Below, piece by piece: positions 49,960 through 59,714 of a DNA stretch of 64,000 nt; within the stretch, counting starts at the first letter, position 1; every line of letters begins with the position of its first letter. Source of the stretch: Neorhizobium galegae (GTDB lineage Bacteria; Pseudomonadota; Alphaproteobacteria; Rhizobiales; Rhizobiaceae). The notes beneath the pieces are model-generated. The model was not told the DNA's origin. It worked only from the letters and a program-made list of their open reading frames with translations, and ran no database searches. Where the stretch lies: NCBI RefSeq assembly GCF_017877055.1, contig NZ_JAGIPG010000002.1, positions 806,001 through 870,000 on the forward strand. Direction: 5' to 3'. The translations under genes and the position numbers were made by a program.

Positions 49960-50432
49960 CCAGCGTCGAGATAAGGGCGGCCGGCGGATGAGTCAAGAAC
50001 GGCCGCAAAATTTTCGGGGCGGCTCGGAACCTCATGGGAAATACGCTTAACGATACGAATGCTGGGCAACGCCTGCGCCTGGCGGAACTGACCGCCGCCA
50101 TCGGCACATCAGGGTCTTCGGTACCGGCCACCTCTCCGGACAGGTCGGCATGTTGCACCGGACTTTGGTAGAAGAAAGGCGCCGGCGCGTTTAACAGCAG
50201 CACGAGGCCTGCGAATGCCCACTGAGGCACCTGCCGAAGTCCGTATAGCGCCCAAATACGCCGCGGTTGCCGGCGTCATCCTCAACCTCGCCATCCGGTT
50301 CGGCCTGCATGGGGAAAAAAGCGACCCCTGCGGACGCCGCCGATGCGGTCGCGGCTTTTCTCCCGAATATCTCTTGTAATCCTCAACGGGGTTTGTCATG
50401 TGACCCGGGACTTGCGAGATGGGAAAGGTTAC
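49960..50432. other. Intergenic region between groES and HAD-IIA gene
   Basis: About 470 bases. It should hold the groESL promoter and the promoter of the plus-strand gene. A 54-codon open frame (50215-50379, ATG start) is present but has no clear ribosome site or known match, so it is not called as a gene. No repeat or hairpin stands out. Confidence 0.45.
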
Positions 50433-51281
50433 ATGGCAAAGCGCATCGGCAACCTGAGCGAAGTGATCGGTGACTACGACGTGGTCCTTTCGGACGTGTG
50501 GGGTGTCGTTCACAACGGCGTCGAGGCTTTCCAGCATTCCTGCAAGGCTCTCGCCGCAGCCCGCGAAGCCGGCGCAACCGTTGTGCTGATCACCAATTCG
50601 CCGCGCACGGCGCCCGGCGTCATCGAGCAGATGCGCATGCTCGGCGTGCCCGACGGCACCTATGACCGGATCGTCACATCCGGCGATGTCACTCAGCACC
50701 TGATCGTGGACGGCCCGAAAAAGGTCTTCCTGATCGGTCCCGAACGCGACCTCAACCTGTTCGAGGGGCTCGGCGTCGAGGTGGTCTCCGCCGAGGAAGC
50801 CGAATGCATCGTCTGCACCGGTTTCTTCGACGACGAGAAGGAAGTGCCGGAAGATTACACCGACATGCTGATGGCATTTGCCAAGCGCGATGTGCCCTTC
50901 ATCTGTGCCAACCCGGACCTCGTCGTCGAGCGCGGCCACAAGATCATCCCCTGCGCCGGCGCGGTCGCGGCCTATTACGAAGAGTTCGGGGGCAAGACCC
51001 GCGTTGCCGGCAAGCCGCATCGGCCGATCTATGAGGCGGCGATCGAAGCCGCCCGCGAAGTGCGCGGCGAATTCCCGATGAGCCGGGTTCTGGCGATCGG
51101 CGACGGCATGCCGACCGACGTGCGCGGGGCGCTCGCATACGGCCTCGACCTGCTCTATATCAGCGCGGGCATCCATGTCGCGGAATACACCGTCAACGGC
51201 CAGACCGACGAGGCGATCCTCAACGCCTGGCTGAAACGGGAAAATGCCGCGCCGAAATACTGGATGCCGCGCCTCGCATAG
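50433..51281 (+). CDS. HAD-IIA hydrolase (TIGR01459 family)
   Basis: A 282-residue phosphatase-like protein of the NagD/HAD-IIA type. Motifs: VLSDVWGVVHNG (motif I, with Asp-x-Trp in place of the usual Asp-x-Asp), VLITNSPRTAPG (motif II) and VLAIGDGMPTDVRGA (motif IV). The TIGR01459 group is found in alphaproteobacteria, commonly just before ribF, as here (38 bases). The changed motif I may reduce classic phosphatase activity. GGGAAAGG precedes ATG 50433. Substrate unknown. Confidence 0.87.
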   Translation: MAKRIGNLSEVIGDYDVVLSDVWGVVHNGVEAFQHSCKALAAAREAGATVVLITNSPRTAPGVIEQMRMLGVPDGTYDRIVTSGDVTQHLIVDGPKKVFLIGPERDLNLFEGLGVEVVSAEEAECIVCTGFFDDEKEVPEDYTDMLMAFAKRDVPFICANPDLVVERGHKIIPCAGAVAAYYEEFGGKTRVAGKPHRPIYEAAIEAAREVRGEFPMSRVLAIGDGMPTDVRGALAYGLDLLYISAGIHVAEYTVNGQTDEAILNAWLKRENAAPKYWMPRLA

Positions 51282-51319
51282 CCCCCTGGGCCGAATTGGC
51301 CTGAACCGGAACCCGCTGC

Positions 51320-52300
51320 ATGACTGTCTTCCACCGCAACGAGAAGAAGGAACCGCTGCCCGAGGAACTGAAGGGCGGCGTCATCGCCATCGGCAATTTC
51401 GACGGCGTGCATCGCGGCCATCGCAGCGTCCTGGAACGGGCGCTGACGCTTGCCGAAGAGCGCGGCGTGCCGGCGCTGGTGCTGACCTTCGAGCCGCATC
51501 CGCGCACCGTTTTCCGCCCCGAAGAGCCAGTGTTCCGGCTGACGCCGGCGCCGCTGAAGGCCCGGCTGCTCGAAGCCATGGGTTTCCGCTCGGTGATCGA
51601 ATATCCTTTCACCCGGGACTTCGCGACCCGCTCGGCGGAGGAATTCATCCAGACCATCCTCGTGGATTGGCTCGCAGCCAGCGCCGTGGTCACCGGCTTC
51701 GACTTTCATTTCGGCAAGGGCAGGGAAGGCGGTCCCGCTTTCCTGATGGCATCGGGCGCCAAGCACGGTTTCAACGTGCAGCTGGTCGATGCCTTCCGCG
51801 ACGAAAATGCCGAGGTGATCTCGTCCAGCCGCATCCGTGACCTGCTGGCTGAAGGCGATGTCTCCGCCGCGGCCGGCCTGCTCGGTTATCGCTACACGGT
51901 CGAGGCGGAGGTGATCGGCGGTGAAAAGCTCGGCCGCCAGCTGGGGTTTCCGACCGCCAACATGCAGCTTCCGCCGGAGGCCGAGCTCAAGGCCGGCATC
52001 TACGCCGTCCGCTTTCGCCGTCCCGACGGCACGCTTTTCGACGGCGTCGCCAGCTACGGCCGCCGCCCCACGGTGACCGAGAATGGCGCGCCGCTTCTGG
52101 AAACCTACCTTTTCGACTTCTCCGGCAGCCTTTACGGCGAAACCTGTTCCGTCTCCTTCTTCGGCCACCTGCGCGACGAACTGAAATTCGACGGGCTCGA
52201 TGCCCTGGTCGCCCAGATCAGGCGCGACGAGGAGGAGGCGCGGGCGCTGCTTTCCGGTGTCAGGCCGCTCGGCGAAGTGGACGCCAAGATCGCGTTTTGA
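51320..52300 (+). CDS. ribF: Bifunctional riboflavin kinase/FAD synthetase
   Basis: A 326-residue enzyme that phosphorylates riboflavin to FMN and adenylylates FMN to FAD. The N-terminal FAD-synthetase domain has AIGNFDGVHRGHRSVL (near residue 28) and the ISSSRIRDLL-type SSSRIRDLL (near 170). The C-terminal kinase domain has GRQLGFPTANMQLP (near 213) and LLETYLFDFSGSLYGE. It follows the HAD-IIA gene and precedes ileS on the same strand; the ribF-ileS order is common. Confidence 0.95.
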   Translation: MTVFHRNEKKEPLPEELKGGVIAIGNFDGVHRGHRSVLERALTLAEERGVPALVLTFEPHPRTVFRPEEPVFRLTPAPLKARLLEAMGFRSVIEYPFTRDFATRSAEEFIQTILVDWLAASAVVTGFDFHFGKGREGGPAFLMASGAKHGFNVQLVDAFRDENAEVISSSRIRDLLAEGDVSAAAGLLGYRYTVEAEVIGGEKLGRQLGFPTANMQLPPEAELKAGIYAVRFRRPDGTLFDGVASYGRRPTVTENGAPLLETYLFDFSGSLYGETCSVSFFGHLRDELKFDGLDALVAQIRRDEEEARALLSGVRPLGEVDAKIAF

Positions 52301-52304
52301 GGGG

Positions 52305-52424
52305 CTACTTCAGCAGCCGGCTGTCGAAGGGATAGGAGATGACTTCCTCAACGACAATTTCGGCCGCCTGCAAATGCCGGGGGTTTACCAGATAGTTATT
52401 TGCCGCGCGGGAGGAAATTGGCAC
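52305..52424 (-). CDS. Possible small protein (39 residues) antisense to the ribF-ileS gap
   Basis: A short open frame of 39 codons between ribF and ileS with a GTG start and a strong AAGGAAGGGG ribosome site about nine bases ahead. The predicted peptide (NNYLVNPRHLQAAEIVVEEV, ending SYPFDSRLLK) looks protein-like and ends five bases after the convergent ribF stop. I do not recognise it; it may be a genuine small protein or the tail of a decayed gene. Confidence 0.4.
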   Translation of the reverse strand: MPISSRAANNYLVNPRHLQAAEIVVEEVISYPFDSRLLK

Positions 52425-52636
52425 GGTAATCCCCTTCCTTTCCGCCGCAAAAACCCTTAAGAACCGCGACCATGAAAAAATTCCGGCTGGCCCAGATCAT
52501 TCGAATTATAGGCCCGGCCTTCCGCGCGCTGTAAGAGCGGCCGGAGGGTCCGGGTTTTTGGCGCTTCATGAGCGCCTTCCGCCAGCGAATTTTCATCGAG
52601 ATGCGCCCCGTCGCGGCGCCAGGACGATTGCTCACC
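52425..52636. other. Gap ahead of ileS
   Basis: About 210 bases, presumably containing the ileS promoter. The upstream in-frame extension of ileS (from 52568) is not supported because the canonical protein starts at 52637. No hairpin or T-box is expected or seen. Confidence 0.4.
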
Positions 52637-55615
52637 ATGACCGATACCGCCGAAAAGCTCGACTATTCGAAAACCCTCTATCTGCCCGAAACCGACTTCC
52701 CGATGCGCGCCGGCCTGCCGCAGAAGGAGCCGGAACTGGTTGCCCGCTGGCAGCAGATGGACCTCTACAAAAAGCTGCGCGCTTCCGCCGCCGGCCGCGA
52801 AAAATTCGTGCTGCACGATGGCCCGCCCTATGCCAACGGCAATATCCACATCGGCCACGCGCTGAACAAGATCCTGAAGGACGTCATCACCCGCTCGTTC
52901 CAGATGCGTGGGTATGACTCCAACTATGTTCCGGGCTGGGACTGCCACGGCCTTCCGATCGAATGGAAGATCGAGGAAGCCTATCGCGCCAAGGGCAAGA
53001 ACAAGGACGAGGTTCCGATCAACGAATTCCGCCAGGAATGCCGTGAATTCGCCGCCGGCTGGATCAAGGTCCAGGCGGAAGAATTCAAGCGCCTCGGCAT
53101 CGTCGGCGATTTCGAAAACCCTTACCTGACGATGAATTTTCACGCCGAGAGCCGCATCGCCGGCGAGCTGCTGAAGATCGCCCAGAGCGGTCAGCTCTAT
53201 CGCGGTTCGAAGCCGATCATGTGGTCGGTGGTCGAGCGCACCGCGCTGGCTGAAGCCGAAGTCGAATACCACGACTATGAGAGCGATACGATCTGGGTGA
53301 AGTTCCCCGTCGTGAGAAGGCACGGTACCACGGGACTGCATGGAGTTGACCCGGCAGTAGGTTCCGGACATATCGCGGCTGCAGCAATCGAATTTGCAAA
53401 GCGGTTTGATGAATTGCTAGGCGCCCACGTCGTCATCTGGACCACCACGCCCTGGACCATCCCCGGCAACCGTGCGATCTCCTATTCGCCAAAGATCTCC
53501 TATGGCCTCTACGAGGTTACCGAGGCGGCCAATGATTTCGGCCCGCGTCCGGGCGAAAAGCTGATCTTTGCTGACAAGCTGGCGGAAGAGAGCTTCGCCA
53601 AGGCAAAGCTCCAGTACAAACGTCTGCGCGATATCTCCGCCGATGAGCTTGGTGCGATCGTCTGCGCCCATCCCTTCAAGGGCCTCGGCGGCGGCTACGA
53701 CTTTGCCGTCCCGCTCCTCGCCGGCGACCACGTCACTGATGACGCCGGCACCGGTTTCGTCCACACCGCCCCCGGGCACGGCCGCGAGGACTTCGACGCC
53801 TGGACATCGGTCGCCCGCGAACTCGAAGCCCGCGGCATCTCGTCGAAAATCCCCTTCACGGTCGATGACGGCGGCTTCTACACCGCCGACGCTCCCGGTT
53901 TCGAAGGCGCTCGCGTCATGGACGACAACGGCAAGAAGGGCGATGCCAACGACCGCGTCATCAAGGCGCTGATCGAGCGCAACGCGCTGTTTGCCCGCGG
54001 CCGGATGAAGCATCAGTATCCGCATTCGTGGCGGTCGAAGAAGCCGATCATCTTCCGCAACACGCCGCAGTGGTTCGTCTACATGGACAAGGACCTCGCC
54101 GACGGCACGACGCTGCGCTCGCGGGCGCTCAAAGCCATCGACGACACCCGTTTCGTGCCATCAGCCGGCCAGAACCGCCTGCGCGCCATGATCGAACAGC
54201 GCCCGGACTGGGTGCTTTCGCGTCAGCGCGCCTGGGGCGTGCCGATCTGCGTCTTTGTCGACGATGAGGGCGAGATCCTCCAGGACGAGGCGGTCAACCA
54301 GCGCATCCTCGAAGCCTTCGATCTCGAAGGTGCGGACGCCTGGTTTGCCGAAGGTGCACGCGAGCGCTTCCTCGGCTCGCGCGCCAATGAAGGCTGGACC
54401 CAGGTGATGGACATCCTCGATGTCTGGTTCGACTCGGGCTCGACGCACACCTTCACGCTCGAAGACCGCCCGGACCTGAAATGGCCCGCCGACGTCTATC
54501 TCGAAGGCTCCGACCAGCATCGCGGCTGGTTCCATTCCTCGCTTCTGGAATCCGCCGCCACCCGCGGCCGGGCACCTTATGACACGGTCGTCACCCATGG
54601 CTTCACCATGGACGAGAAGGGCCAGAAGATGTCGAAGTCGCTCGGCAATGTCGTGGCGCCGCAGGACGTCATGAAGGATGCTGGCGCCGATATCCTCCGC
54701 CTCTGGGTGATGACGACCGACTACTGGGAAGACCAGCGCCTCGGCAAGACGATCATCCAGACCAATGTCGATGCGTATCGCAAGCTGCGCAACACGATCC
54801 GCTGGATGCTCGGCACGCTTGCCCATGACGAGGGTGAGGAGATCGCCTATGCCGATCTGCCGGAACTCGAAAAGCTGATGCTGCATCGTCTCGCCGAACT
54901 CGATAAGCTCGTCCGCGAAGGCTACGACGCCTTCGAGTTCAAGAAGATCGCCCGGGCGCTGATCGATTTTTCGAATATCGAGCTGTCGGCCTTCTACTTC
55001 GATATCCGCAAGGATGCGCTTTATTGCGACGCGCCGTCGTCGCTGCGCCGTCGCGGGGCTCTTGCCGTCATCCGCAGGATCTTCGAGTGCACGGTGACCT
55101 GGCTTGCCCCCATGCTGCCGTTCACCACCGAAGAATCTTGGCTGTCGCGCGACCCGGACGCCGTCTCGGTCCATCTCGAGCAGTTCCCCACAATTCCGAC
55201 CGAGTGGAAGAACGATGCGGTCGCCGAAAAGTGGGCTCAAATCCGCAAGGTGCGCTCGGTTGTCACAGGCGCGCTCGAAATCGAACGCAAGGACAAGCGG
55301 ATCGGCTCTTCGCTAGAGGCAGCACCCGTCGTTTACGTCAACGATCCGGAGCTGATGAAGGCGCTGGAAGGCCAGGACTTCGAAGAGACCTGCATCACGT
55401 CGGGCATCGCGATTGTTGCGGGCGAGGGGCCGGAGAGCGCCTTCCGTCTGCCGGAAGTGCAGGGCGTCGCCGTCGATCCGAAACTCGCGGAAGGCACCAA
55501 ATGTGCCCGTTCGTGGCGGGTGACGACCGATGTCGGCTCCGATCCCGCGTATCCGGATGTGTCGGCGCGCGACGCTGCCGCATTGCGCGAGCTGGCCGCT
55601 CTCGGCCGGCTTTGA
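52637..55615 (+). CDS. ileS: Isoleucyl-tRNA synthetase
   Basis: A 992-residue class I synthetase. HIGH motif: [11 protein letters not shown] (near residue 75); KMSKS motif: [10 protein letters not shown] (near 660). The editing domain contains [13 protein letters not shown] (near 268) and [15 protein letters not shown] 52637 matches family starts ([22 protein letters not shown]). Between FPVVRR and the editing-domain strand [11 protein letters not shown] there is an unusual segment (about residues 225-260: [19 protein letters not shown] and [11 protein letters not shown]) that is AT-richer and longer than in related proteins I know. No zinc-finger C-terminal extension is seen, normal for this group. 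Confidence 0.95.
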   Translation: MTDTAEKLDYSKTLYLPETDFPMRAGLPQKEPELVARWQQMDLYKKLRASAAGREKFVLHDGPPYANGNIHIGHALNKILKDVITRSFQMRGYDSNYVPGWDCHGLPIEWKIEEAYRAKGKNKDEVPINEFRQECREFAAGWIKVQAEEFKRLGIVGDFENPYLTMNFHAESRIAGELLKIAQSGQLYRGSKPIMWSVVERTALAEAEVEYHDYESDTIWVKFPVVRRHGTTGLHGVDPAVGSGHIAAAAIEFAKRFDELLGAHVVIWTTTPWTIPGNRAISYSPKISYGLYEVTEAANDFGPRPGEKLIFADKLAEESFAKAKLQYKRLRDISADELGAIVCAHPFKGLGGGYDFAVPLLAGDHVTDDAGTGFVHTAPGHGREDFDAWTSVARELEARGISSKIPFTVDDGGFYTADAPGFEGARVMDDNGKKGDANDRVIKALIERNALFARGRMKHQYPHSWRSKKPIIFRNTPQWFVYMDKDLADGTTLRSRALKAIDDTRFVPSAGQNRLRAMIEQRPDWVLSRQRAWGVPICVFVDDEGEILQDEAVNQRILEAFDLEGADAWFAEGARERFLGSRANEGWTQVMDILDVWFDSGSTHTFTLEDRPDLKWPADVYLEGSDQHRGWFHSSLLESAATRGRAPYDTVVTHGFTMDEKGQKMSKSLGNVVAPQDVMKDAGADILRLWVMTTDYWEDQRLGKTIIQTNVDAYRKLRNTIRWMLGTLAHDEGEEIAYADLPELEKLMLHRLAELDKLVREGYDAFEFKKIARALIDFSNIELSAFYFDIRKDALYCDAPSSLRRRGALAVIRRIFECTVTWLAPMLPFTTEESWLSRDPDAVSVHLEQFPTIPTEWKNDAVAEKWAQIRKVRSVVTGALEIERKDKRIGSSLEAAPVVYVNDPELMKALEGQDFEETCITSGIAIVAGEGPESAFRLPEVQGVAVDPKLAEGTKCARSWRVTTDVGSDPAYPDVSARDAAALRELAALGRL

Positions 55616-55627
55616 CGGCTGAAAACC

Positions 55628-55660
55628 ACCGGATGATTGCGCTTTGAGCAATCATCCGGT
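55628..55660 (+). repeat. Perfect hairpin downstream of ileS
   Basis: ACCGGATGATTGC, seven-base loop, and its exact complement GCAATCATCCGGT. It lies just before a second hairpin; there is no T-run directly after it, so it may stabilise the mRNA end and not terminate by itself. Confidence 0.6.
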
Positions 55661-55665
55661 AAAAC

Positions 55666-55704
55666 CGCCTGAAATTGGCCGGATTTTCCGGCCATCAGGC
55701 GTTT
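55666..55704 (+). terminator. Terminator between ileS and the lipoprotein gene
   Basis: CGCCTGA...TCAGGCG with an inner GGCCGGA...TCCGGCC stem, followed by TTTG. It ends the ileS transcript together with the preceding hairpin. Confidence 0.7.
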
Positions 55705-55749
55705 GAGTGTGTCTGAGGCGTCAGGACGGGCGCCGCTGGAAGGGTTTTG

Positions 55750-56379
55750 ATGAAAGCGACATATGCGTTTCGTGTCGGCATGGGTGTGGCCGGCATCCTC
55801 GCCTCGACATTAACCCTTTCGGGCTGCATCGGCGGTCCGACCTACGGCACTGACAAGACGGCCATGGAGCAGCTGACCGACGACCTCGGGCAGTCCGTCT
55901 CGCTGGGCGGCAAGAGTGCCGAAGCGAAAGCGAGCCTGAAATACAATCCGCGTCCTTCGCTGGTTGTCGCCAAGGGTCAGGACCAGGCGCTGCCGGCGCC
56001 CCAGCAATCGCTGGCGAGCCGCGAGAGCAACCCCAACTGGGTCGAATCTCCGGAAGAAACCCGCAAGCGTCTGCGTGACGAAGCGGCCGCTCACGAGAAC
56101 GATCCCGGCTATCGCTCACCGCTGCTGGCGGGCAGCGGCCAGGCTGGTCAGATGACCGAGACCGAGAAATGGGAAGCCTTCCGCAAGGCCAAGGCAGATG
56201 CTGAAACCGTCAGCGTCACCGGACGCCGTCGCTCGCTTGCCGAGCCGCCAGCGGAGTTCCGTTCGGCGGATGCGGCTGCCCTGTCGGATGTCGGCGAGCC
56301 CGAGAGCCAGAAGGAAAAGCGCCGGAAGGCACAAGCCGCGGAAGCCAAGAAGGGCAGCGACTGGTGGAAGCTCTTCTAA
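55750..56379 (+). CDS. Lipoprotein, unknown function
   Basis: A 209-residue protein with a lipoprotein signal (VGMGVAGILASTLTLSGC); the LSGC lipobox gives Cys near residue 28. Downstream it is hydrophilic with Pro/Gln- and Lys/Glu-rich parts (EKWEAFRKAKADAETV) and no catalytic motif. Such proteins are frequent next to ileS/lsp genes in rhizobia; function is unknown. It starts at ATG 55750, a TTG immediately before is ignored. It ends seven bases before the convergent tadA stop. Confidence 0.75.
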   Translation: MKATYAFRVGMGVAGILASTLTLSGCIGGPTYGTDKTAMEQLTDDLGQSVSLGGKSAEAKASLKYNPRPSLVVAKGQDQALPAPQQSLASRESNPNWVESPEETRKRLRDEAAAHENDPGYRSPLLAGSGQAGQMTETEKWEAFRKAKADAETVSVTGRRRSLAEPPAEFRSADAAALSDVGEPESQKEKRRKAQAAEAKKGSDWWKLF

Positions 56380-56386
56380 GCTTGGC

Positions 56387-56842
56387 TTAACTCTCTCTTT
56401 TCGATCTGAAGAAGCCGGTGAGCAGGCTCGCGGCCTCGCTTTCGCCGAGGCCGGAATAGACCTCCGGCGCATGATGGCAGGTCGGCTGGGCAAAAAAGCG
56501 CACGCCGTTGTCGACCGCTCCGCCTTTCGGGTCCTCCGCGCCGTAGTAGAGCCGCCGGATGCGCGCAAACGAGATCGCCGCCGCGCACATGGTGCAGGGT
56601 TCGAGCGTCACGTAAAGGTCGGCACCCGACAGCCGCTCCTGGCCGATGGCGGCCGCGGCATCCCGGATGACGGCGATTTCAGCATGGGCGGTAACGTCGT
56701 TTTCGGCGCGGGTCCGGTTTCCGGAGCGGGCGACAATAAAACCGTCGATGACTAGAACGGCGCCGATCGGAACCTCGCCGCGGGCGGCCGCGTCTTTGGC
56801 TTCTGCAAGCGCTGCGTCCATGAACCCATCGGTATTAGGCAT
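56387..56842 (-). CDS. tadA: tRNA adenosine(34) deaminase
   Basis: A 151-residue zinc-dependent deaminase that turns adenosine 34 of tRNA-Arg(ACG) into inosine. Zinc motifs are HAEIAVIRDA (catalytic His and Glu, near residue 60) and LEPCTMCAAAI (near 92). Length and the VPIGAVLV start fit TadA; other nucleoside deaminases are a less likely alternative. It is divergent from the pseudouridine synthase, with a 147-base gap between starts. Confidence 0.9.
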   Translation of the reverse strand: MPNTDGFMDAALAEAKDAAARGEVPIGAVLVIDGFIVARSGNRTRAENDVTAHAEIAVIRDAAAAIGQERLSGADLYVTLEPCTMCAAAISFARIRRLYYGAEDPKGGAVDNGVRFFAQPTCHHAPEVYSGLGESEAASLLTGFFRSKRES

Positions 56843-56989
56843 TTCGGCGATTTCCTCTTAACCCGGATCGCGCGAACTGGTAGGAAGCATCCAACTGGAC
56901 GCCCGGCTGCGGGCACGAATCCATCTTAGTCAACACGAACAAGAATGTCCGGATCGCTCCGTAGACATCACGCTTCAGGCAAACAACAA

Positions 56990-59137
56990 ATGAATTCCAA
57001 AGACAAGCCGAAGCGCGGCGAAGGCAAGACTTTCGTTCGCGAAACCAAACCCCGGGCCGCTCCAAAGGCTGCAGCCGGCGGCAAGGCGGGTTTTTCCGCC
57101 AAGGAAGGCCTTGCGCCTAGGAAGAATTCCGCGGCCAAGGCCGGCGCTGAAAAGGCGGCAAAGCCCGTCCGCAAGCTGCCGCCCGCACCGGAAACCATGG
57201 AGGCCGAGGGCAAGCCCGAGCGCATCTCGAAGATCCTCGCACGTGTCGGCGTCGCGTCGCGCCGCGATATCGAGCGGATGATCATGGAAGGCCGGGTCAG
57301 CCTGAACGGCAAGGTTCTCGATACGCCCGTCGTCAACGTGACGCTCGCGGATAAGATCGAAGTGGACGGCGCCCCGATCCGCGGCATCGAGCGCACCCGC
57401 CTGTGGCTCTACCACAAGCCGGCTGGCCTGGTGACCACCAATTCCGATCCGGAAGGGCGCGCGACCGTCTTCGACAACCTGCCCGAAGGCCTGCCGCGCG
57501 TTCTGTCCGTCGGCCGCCTCGACATCAATACCGAAGGCCTGCTGTTGCTCACCAACGATGGCGGCCTCTCCCGGGTGCTGGAACTGCCGACCACCGGCTG
57601 GCTGCGTCGCTACCGCGTGCGTGCCCATGGGGAGGTCAAGCAGGAGGATCTCGACAAGCTGAAGGACGGCATCGCCGTCGAAGGTGTGCTCTATGGTTCG
57701 ATCGACGCCACGCTCGACCGCACCCAGGGTCACAATTCCTGGATCACCATGGGCCTTCGCGAAGGCAAGAACCGCGAGATCAAGAACGTGCTGGGAGCGC
57801 TCGGCCTCGAGGTGAACCGCCTGATCCGTATTTCCTACGGCCCCTTCCAGCTCGGAGACCTGCCGGAAGGCGAGGTCGTGGAGGTGCGCGGCCGCATGCT
57901 GCGCGACCAGCTTGGGCCCCGTCTGATCGAGGAATCCAAGGCCAATTTCGACGCGCCGATCTATACCGAGACCGTTGCGGAAGATGAGAAGCCGACCCGT
58001 GCGGAGCGTTCCGAATGGGCGGCAAGACCGGAGAAGACCGAACGTCCGCGGGCCGGCAAGCCGGAGGACCGGCGCGAAAAGGCGCTCGGCCGCCTCGACA
58101 CCAAGCGCGACGACCGCAAGTTCGCCGACAAGCCGCGCGGCGCAAAGCCGTTCGGCGCCCGGGACCAGGAGGACGAGGACCGCCCGAAGAAGCGTCCTCC
58201 GATGGGCACCAGCCGCACCGCCAACGTCTGGATGGCGCCGGGCGCCCGTCCGACCACCGAAAACAAGACACGCAAATCCTCCGCCCGTGCCGAGGCCGAG
58301 CAGCTTTTCAAGAAGCCCGTTCCGCAGAACGACCGTCCGGTCATCGTCAACCGCGCCCAGGAGGACAGCGACTGGATCCGTGCCGACGGCCCTGACAAGC
58401 CGGAGAAGGGCGATTTCGGCAATAAGCGGTCCTCTGGTGATCGCCCGCCCCGCGGCGATCGTTCCTTCGGTGACAAGCCGAAGGGTGAACGCTCATTCGG
58501 CGAACGCAAGCCGCGTGAAGGCGGCGAGCGTCCCCGAACCAAATCCTTCTCCGGCGAGGCTCGCTCGGAACGTCCGCGTGGCGACCGCCCGTTCGGCGAC
58601 AAACCTCGCGGCGACCGCCCGTTTGCTGACCGCAAGCCACGCGTCGATGGTGATCGCCCTGCTCGCTCTTTCGGCGAAGGCCGTTCCGAGCGCCCGCGCG
58701 GCGAGCGTCCTTCCGGTGACCGTCCGCCCCGTGGAGACCGTCCGTTTGGCGACAAGCCGAGGGGCGAACGCGCCTTCGGTGACAAGGCCAGAGGCGAACG
58801 TCCATTCAGCGACCGCAAACCGCGCGAGGATGGAGAGCGTCCCGCACGGTCCTTCTCCGCAGGCGAGGGCCGCTCCGAGCGTCCGCGCAGCGACCGGCCG
58901 TTTTCGGATCGGCCGCCGCGTGGTGATCGTCCCGCAGGTGATCGGTCCGCCGGCGACAGGCCGCGCGGTGGAAAGCCTGGCGGCAAGCCGTTTGGAGCAA
59001 AGCCGGGCGGTGGCAAGAGCTTTGGCGGAAAGCCTTCCGGCGGCCGTGGAAAACCTGCTGGTGGTGGCAAGCCCGGTGGCCGGCCCGCCTCGGGCGGACG
59101 CCCGGCAGGCGGCAAGCCGCGCACGCCGAGAGGGTGA
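56990..59137 (+). CDS. RluB/RsuA-type pseudouridine synthase with long repetitive tail
   Basis: A 715-residue protein. A basic N-terminal extension (1-75) leads to an S4 RNA-binding domain ([20 protein letters not shown], near 78) and the pseudouridine synthase domain with [17 protein letters not shown] (catalytic Asp, near 175) and GKNREIKNV near 261. The family acts on 23S or 16S rRNA. Residues 330-715 are a low-complexity tail of imperfect repeats built from [23 protein letters not shown] and RPARSF units, closing with Gly/Lys/Pro repeats. The tail is probably disordered and RNA-interacting. ATG 56990 is chosen. rsmD follows after six bases. Confidence 0.85.
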   Translation: MNSKDKPKRGEGKTFVRETKPRAAPKAAAGGKAGFSAKEGLAPRKNSAAKAGAEKAAKPVRKLPPAPETMEAEGKPERISKILARVGVASRRDIERMIMEGRVSLNGKVLDTPVVNVTLADKIEVDGAPIRGIERTRLWLYHKPAGLVTTNSDPEGRATVFDNLPEGLPRVLSVGRLDINTEGLLLLTNDGGLSRVLELPTTGWLRRYRVRAHGEVKQEDLDKLKDGIAVEGVLYGSIDATLDRTQGHNSWITMGLREGKNREIKNVLGALGLEVNRLIRISYGPFQLGDLPEGEVVEVRGRMLRDQLGPRLIEESKANFDAPIYTETVAEDEKPTRAERSEWAARPEKTERPRAGKPEDRREKALGRLDTKRDDRKFADKPRGAKPFGARDQEDEDRPKKRPPMGTSRTANVWMAPGARPTTENKTRKSSARAEAEQLFKKPVPQNDRPVIVNRAQEDSDWIRADGPDKPEKGDFGNKRSSGDRPPRGDRSFGDKPKGERSFGERKPREGGERPRTKSFSGEARSERPRGDRPFGDKPRGDRPFADRKPRVDGDRPARSFGEGRSERPRGERPSGDRPPRGDRPFGDKPRGERAFGDKARGERPFSDRKPREDGERPARSFSAGEGRSERPRSDRPFSDRPPRGDRPAGDRSAGDRPRGGKPGGKPFGAKPGGGKSFGGKPSGGRGKPAGGGKPGGRPASGGRPAGGKPRTPRG

Positions 59138-59143
59138 CGCGCG

Positions 59144-59704
59144 GTGCGGATTGTCGGTGGTGAATTTCGCGGCCGCTCCCTGGCCACGCCCAAGACGAAT
59201 GACATCCGGCCGACCATCGACCGGACGCGCGAAAGCCTGTTCAACATCATCGGCCACGTCTACCCGCAGGCGCTGGATGGCGGGCGGGTGATCGACCTTT
59301 TCGCCGGTACGGGCGCTGTCGGGCTGGAGGCGTTGTCGCGCGGCTGCAAGAGTGCGCTCTTCGTCGAAAACGGCGTCGAGGGCAGGGGGCTGCTGTGGGA
59401 GAATATCGACAGCCTTGGCCTGCATGGCCGGGCGCGGATTCTTCGTCGTGATGCCACCAAGCTCGGCACGGCCAACAATATCGAGCCTTTTCATTTCCTG
59501 TTCGCCGATCCGCCCTATGGCCAGGGGCTCGGCGAGGGCGCCATGCTCTCTGCCCACGCGGGCGGCTGGCTTGCGCCTGGAGCCCTTGCCATTCTGGAGG
59601 AGCGGGCCGACATAAATCCAGCTGTCGATGCCGTCTTCAAGCTTTTGGAAAGCCGGACGTTCGGCGATACCCGCATGGATTTTTTCCGCTACCAGCCGGC
59701 CTGA
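59144..59704 (+). CDS. rsmD: 16S rRNA m2G966 methyltransferase RsmD
   Basis: A 186-residue SAM-dependent enzyme that methylates G966 of 16S rRNA. It has IRPTIDRTRESLFNII near residue 25, DLFAGTGAVGLEALSRG near 54 and the catalytic FADPPYGQGL (NPPY-like DPPY, near 122). The start is GTG 59144, six bases after the previous stop, so it is in an operon with the pseudouridine synthase, linking two rRNA-modifying activities. Confidence 0.94.
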   Translation: MRIVGGEFRGRSLATPKTNDIRPTIDRTRESLFNIIGHVYPQALDGGRVIDLFAGTGAVGLEALSRGCKSALFVENGVEGRGLLWENIDSLGLHGRARILRRDATKLGTANNIEPFHFLFADPPYGQGLGEGAMLSAHAGGWLAPGALAILEERADINPAVDAVFKLLESRTFGDTRMDFFRYQPA

Positions 59705-59714
59705 GGTCAGAGGA

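Noticed and set aside
50215..50379. 54-codon open frame with ATG before the HAD-IIA gene
   Set aside because: No ribosome site and no recognisable peptide; kept only as part of the intergenic description.
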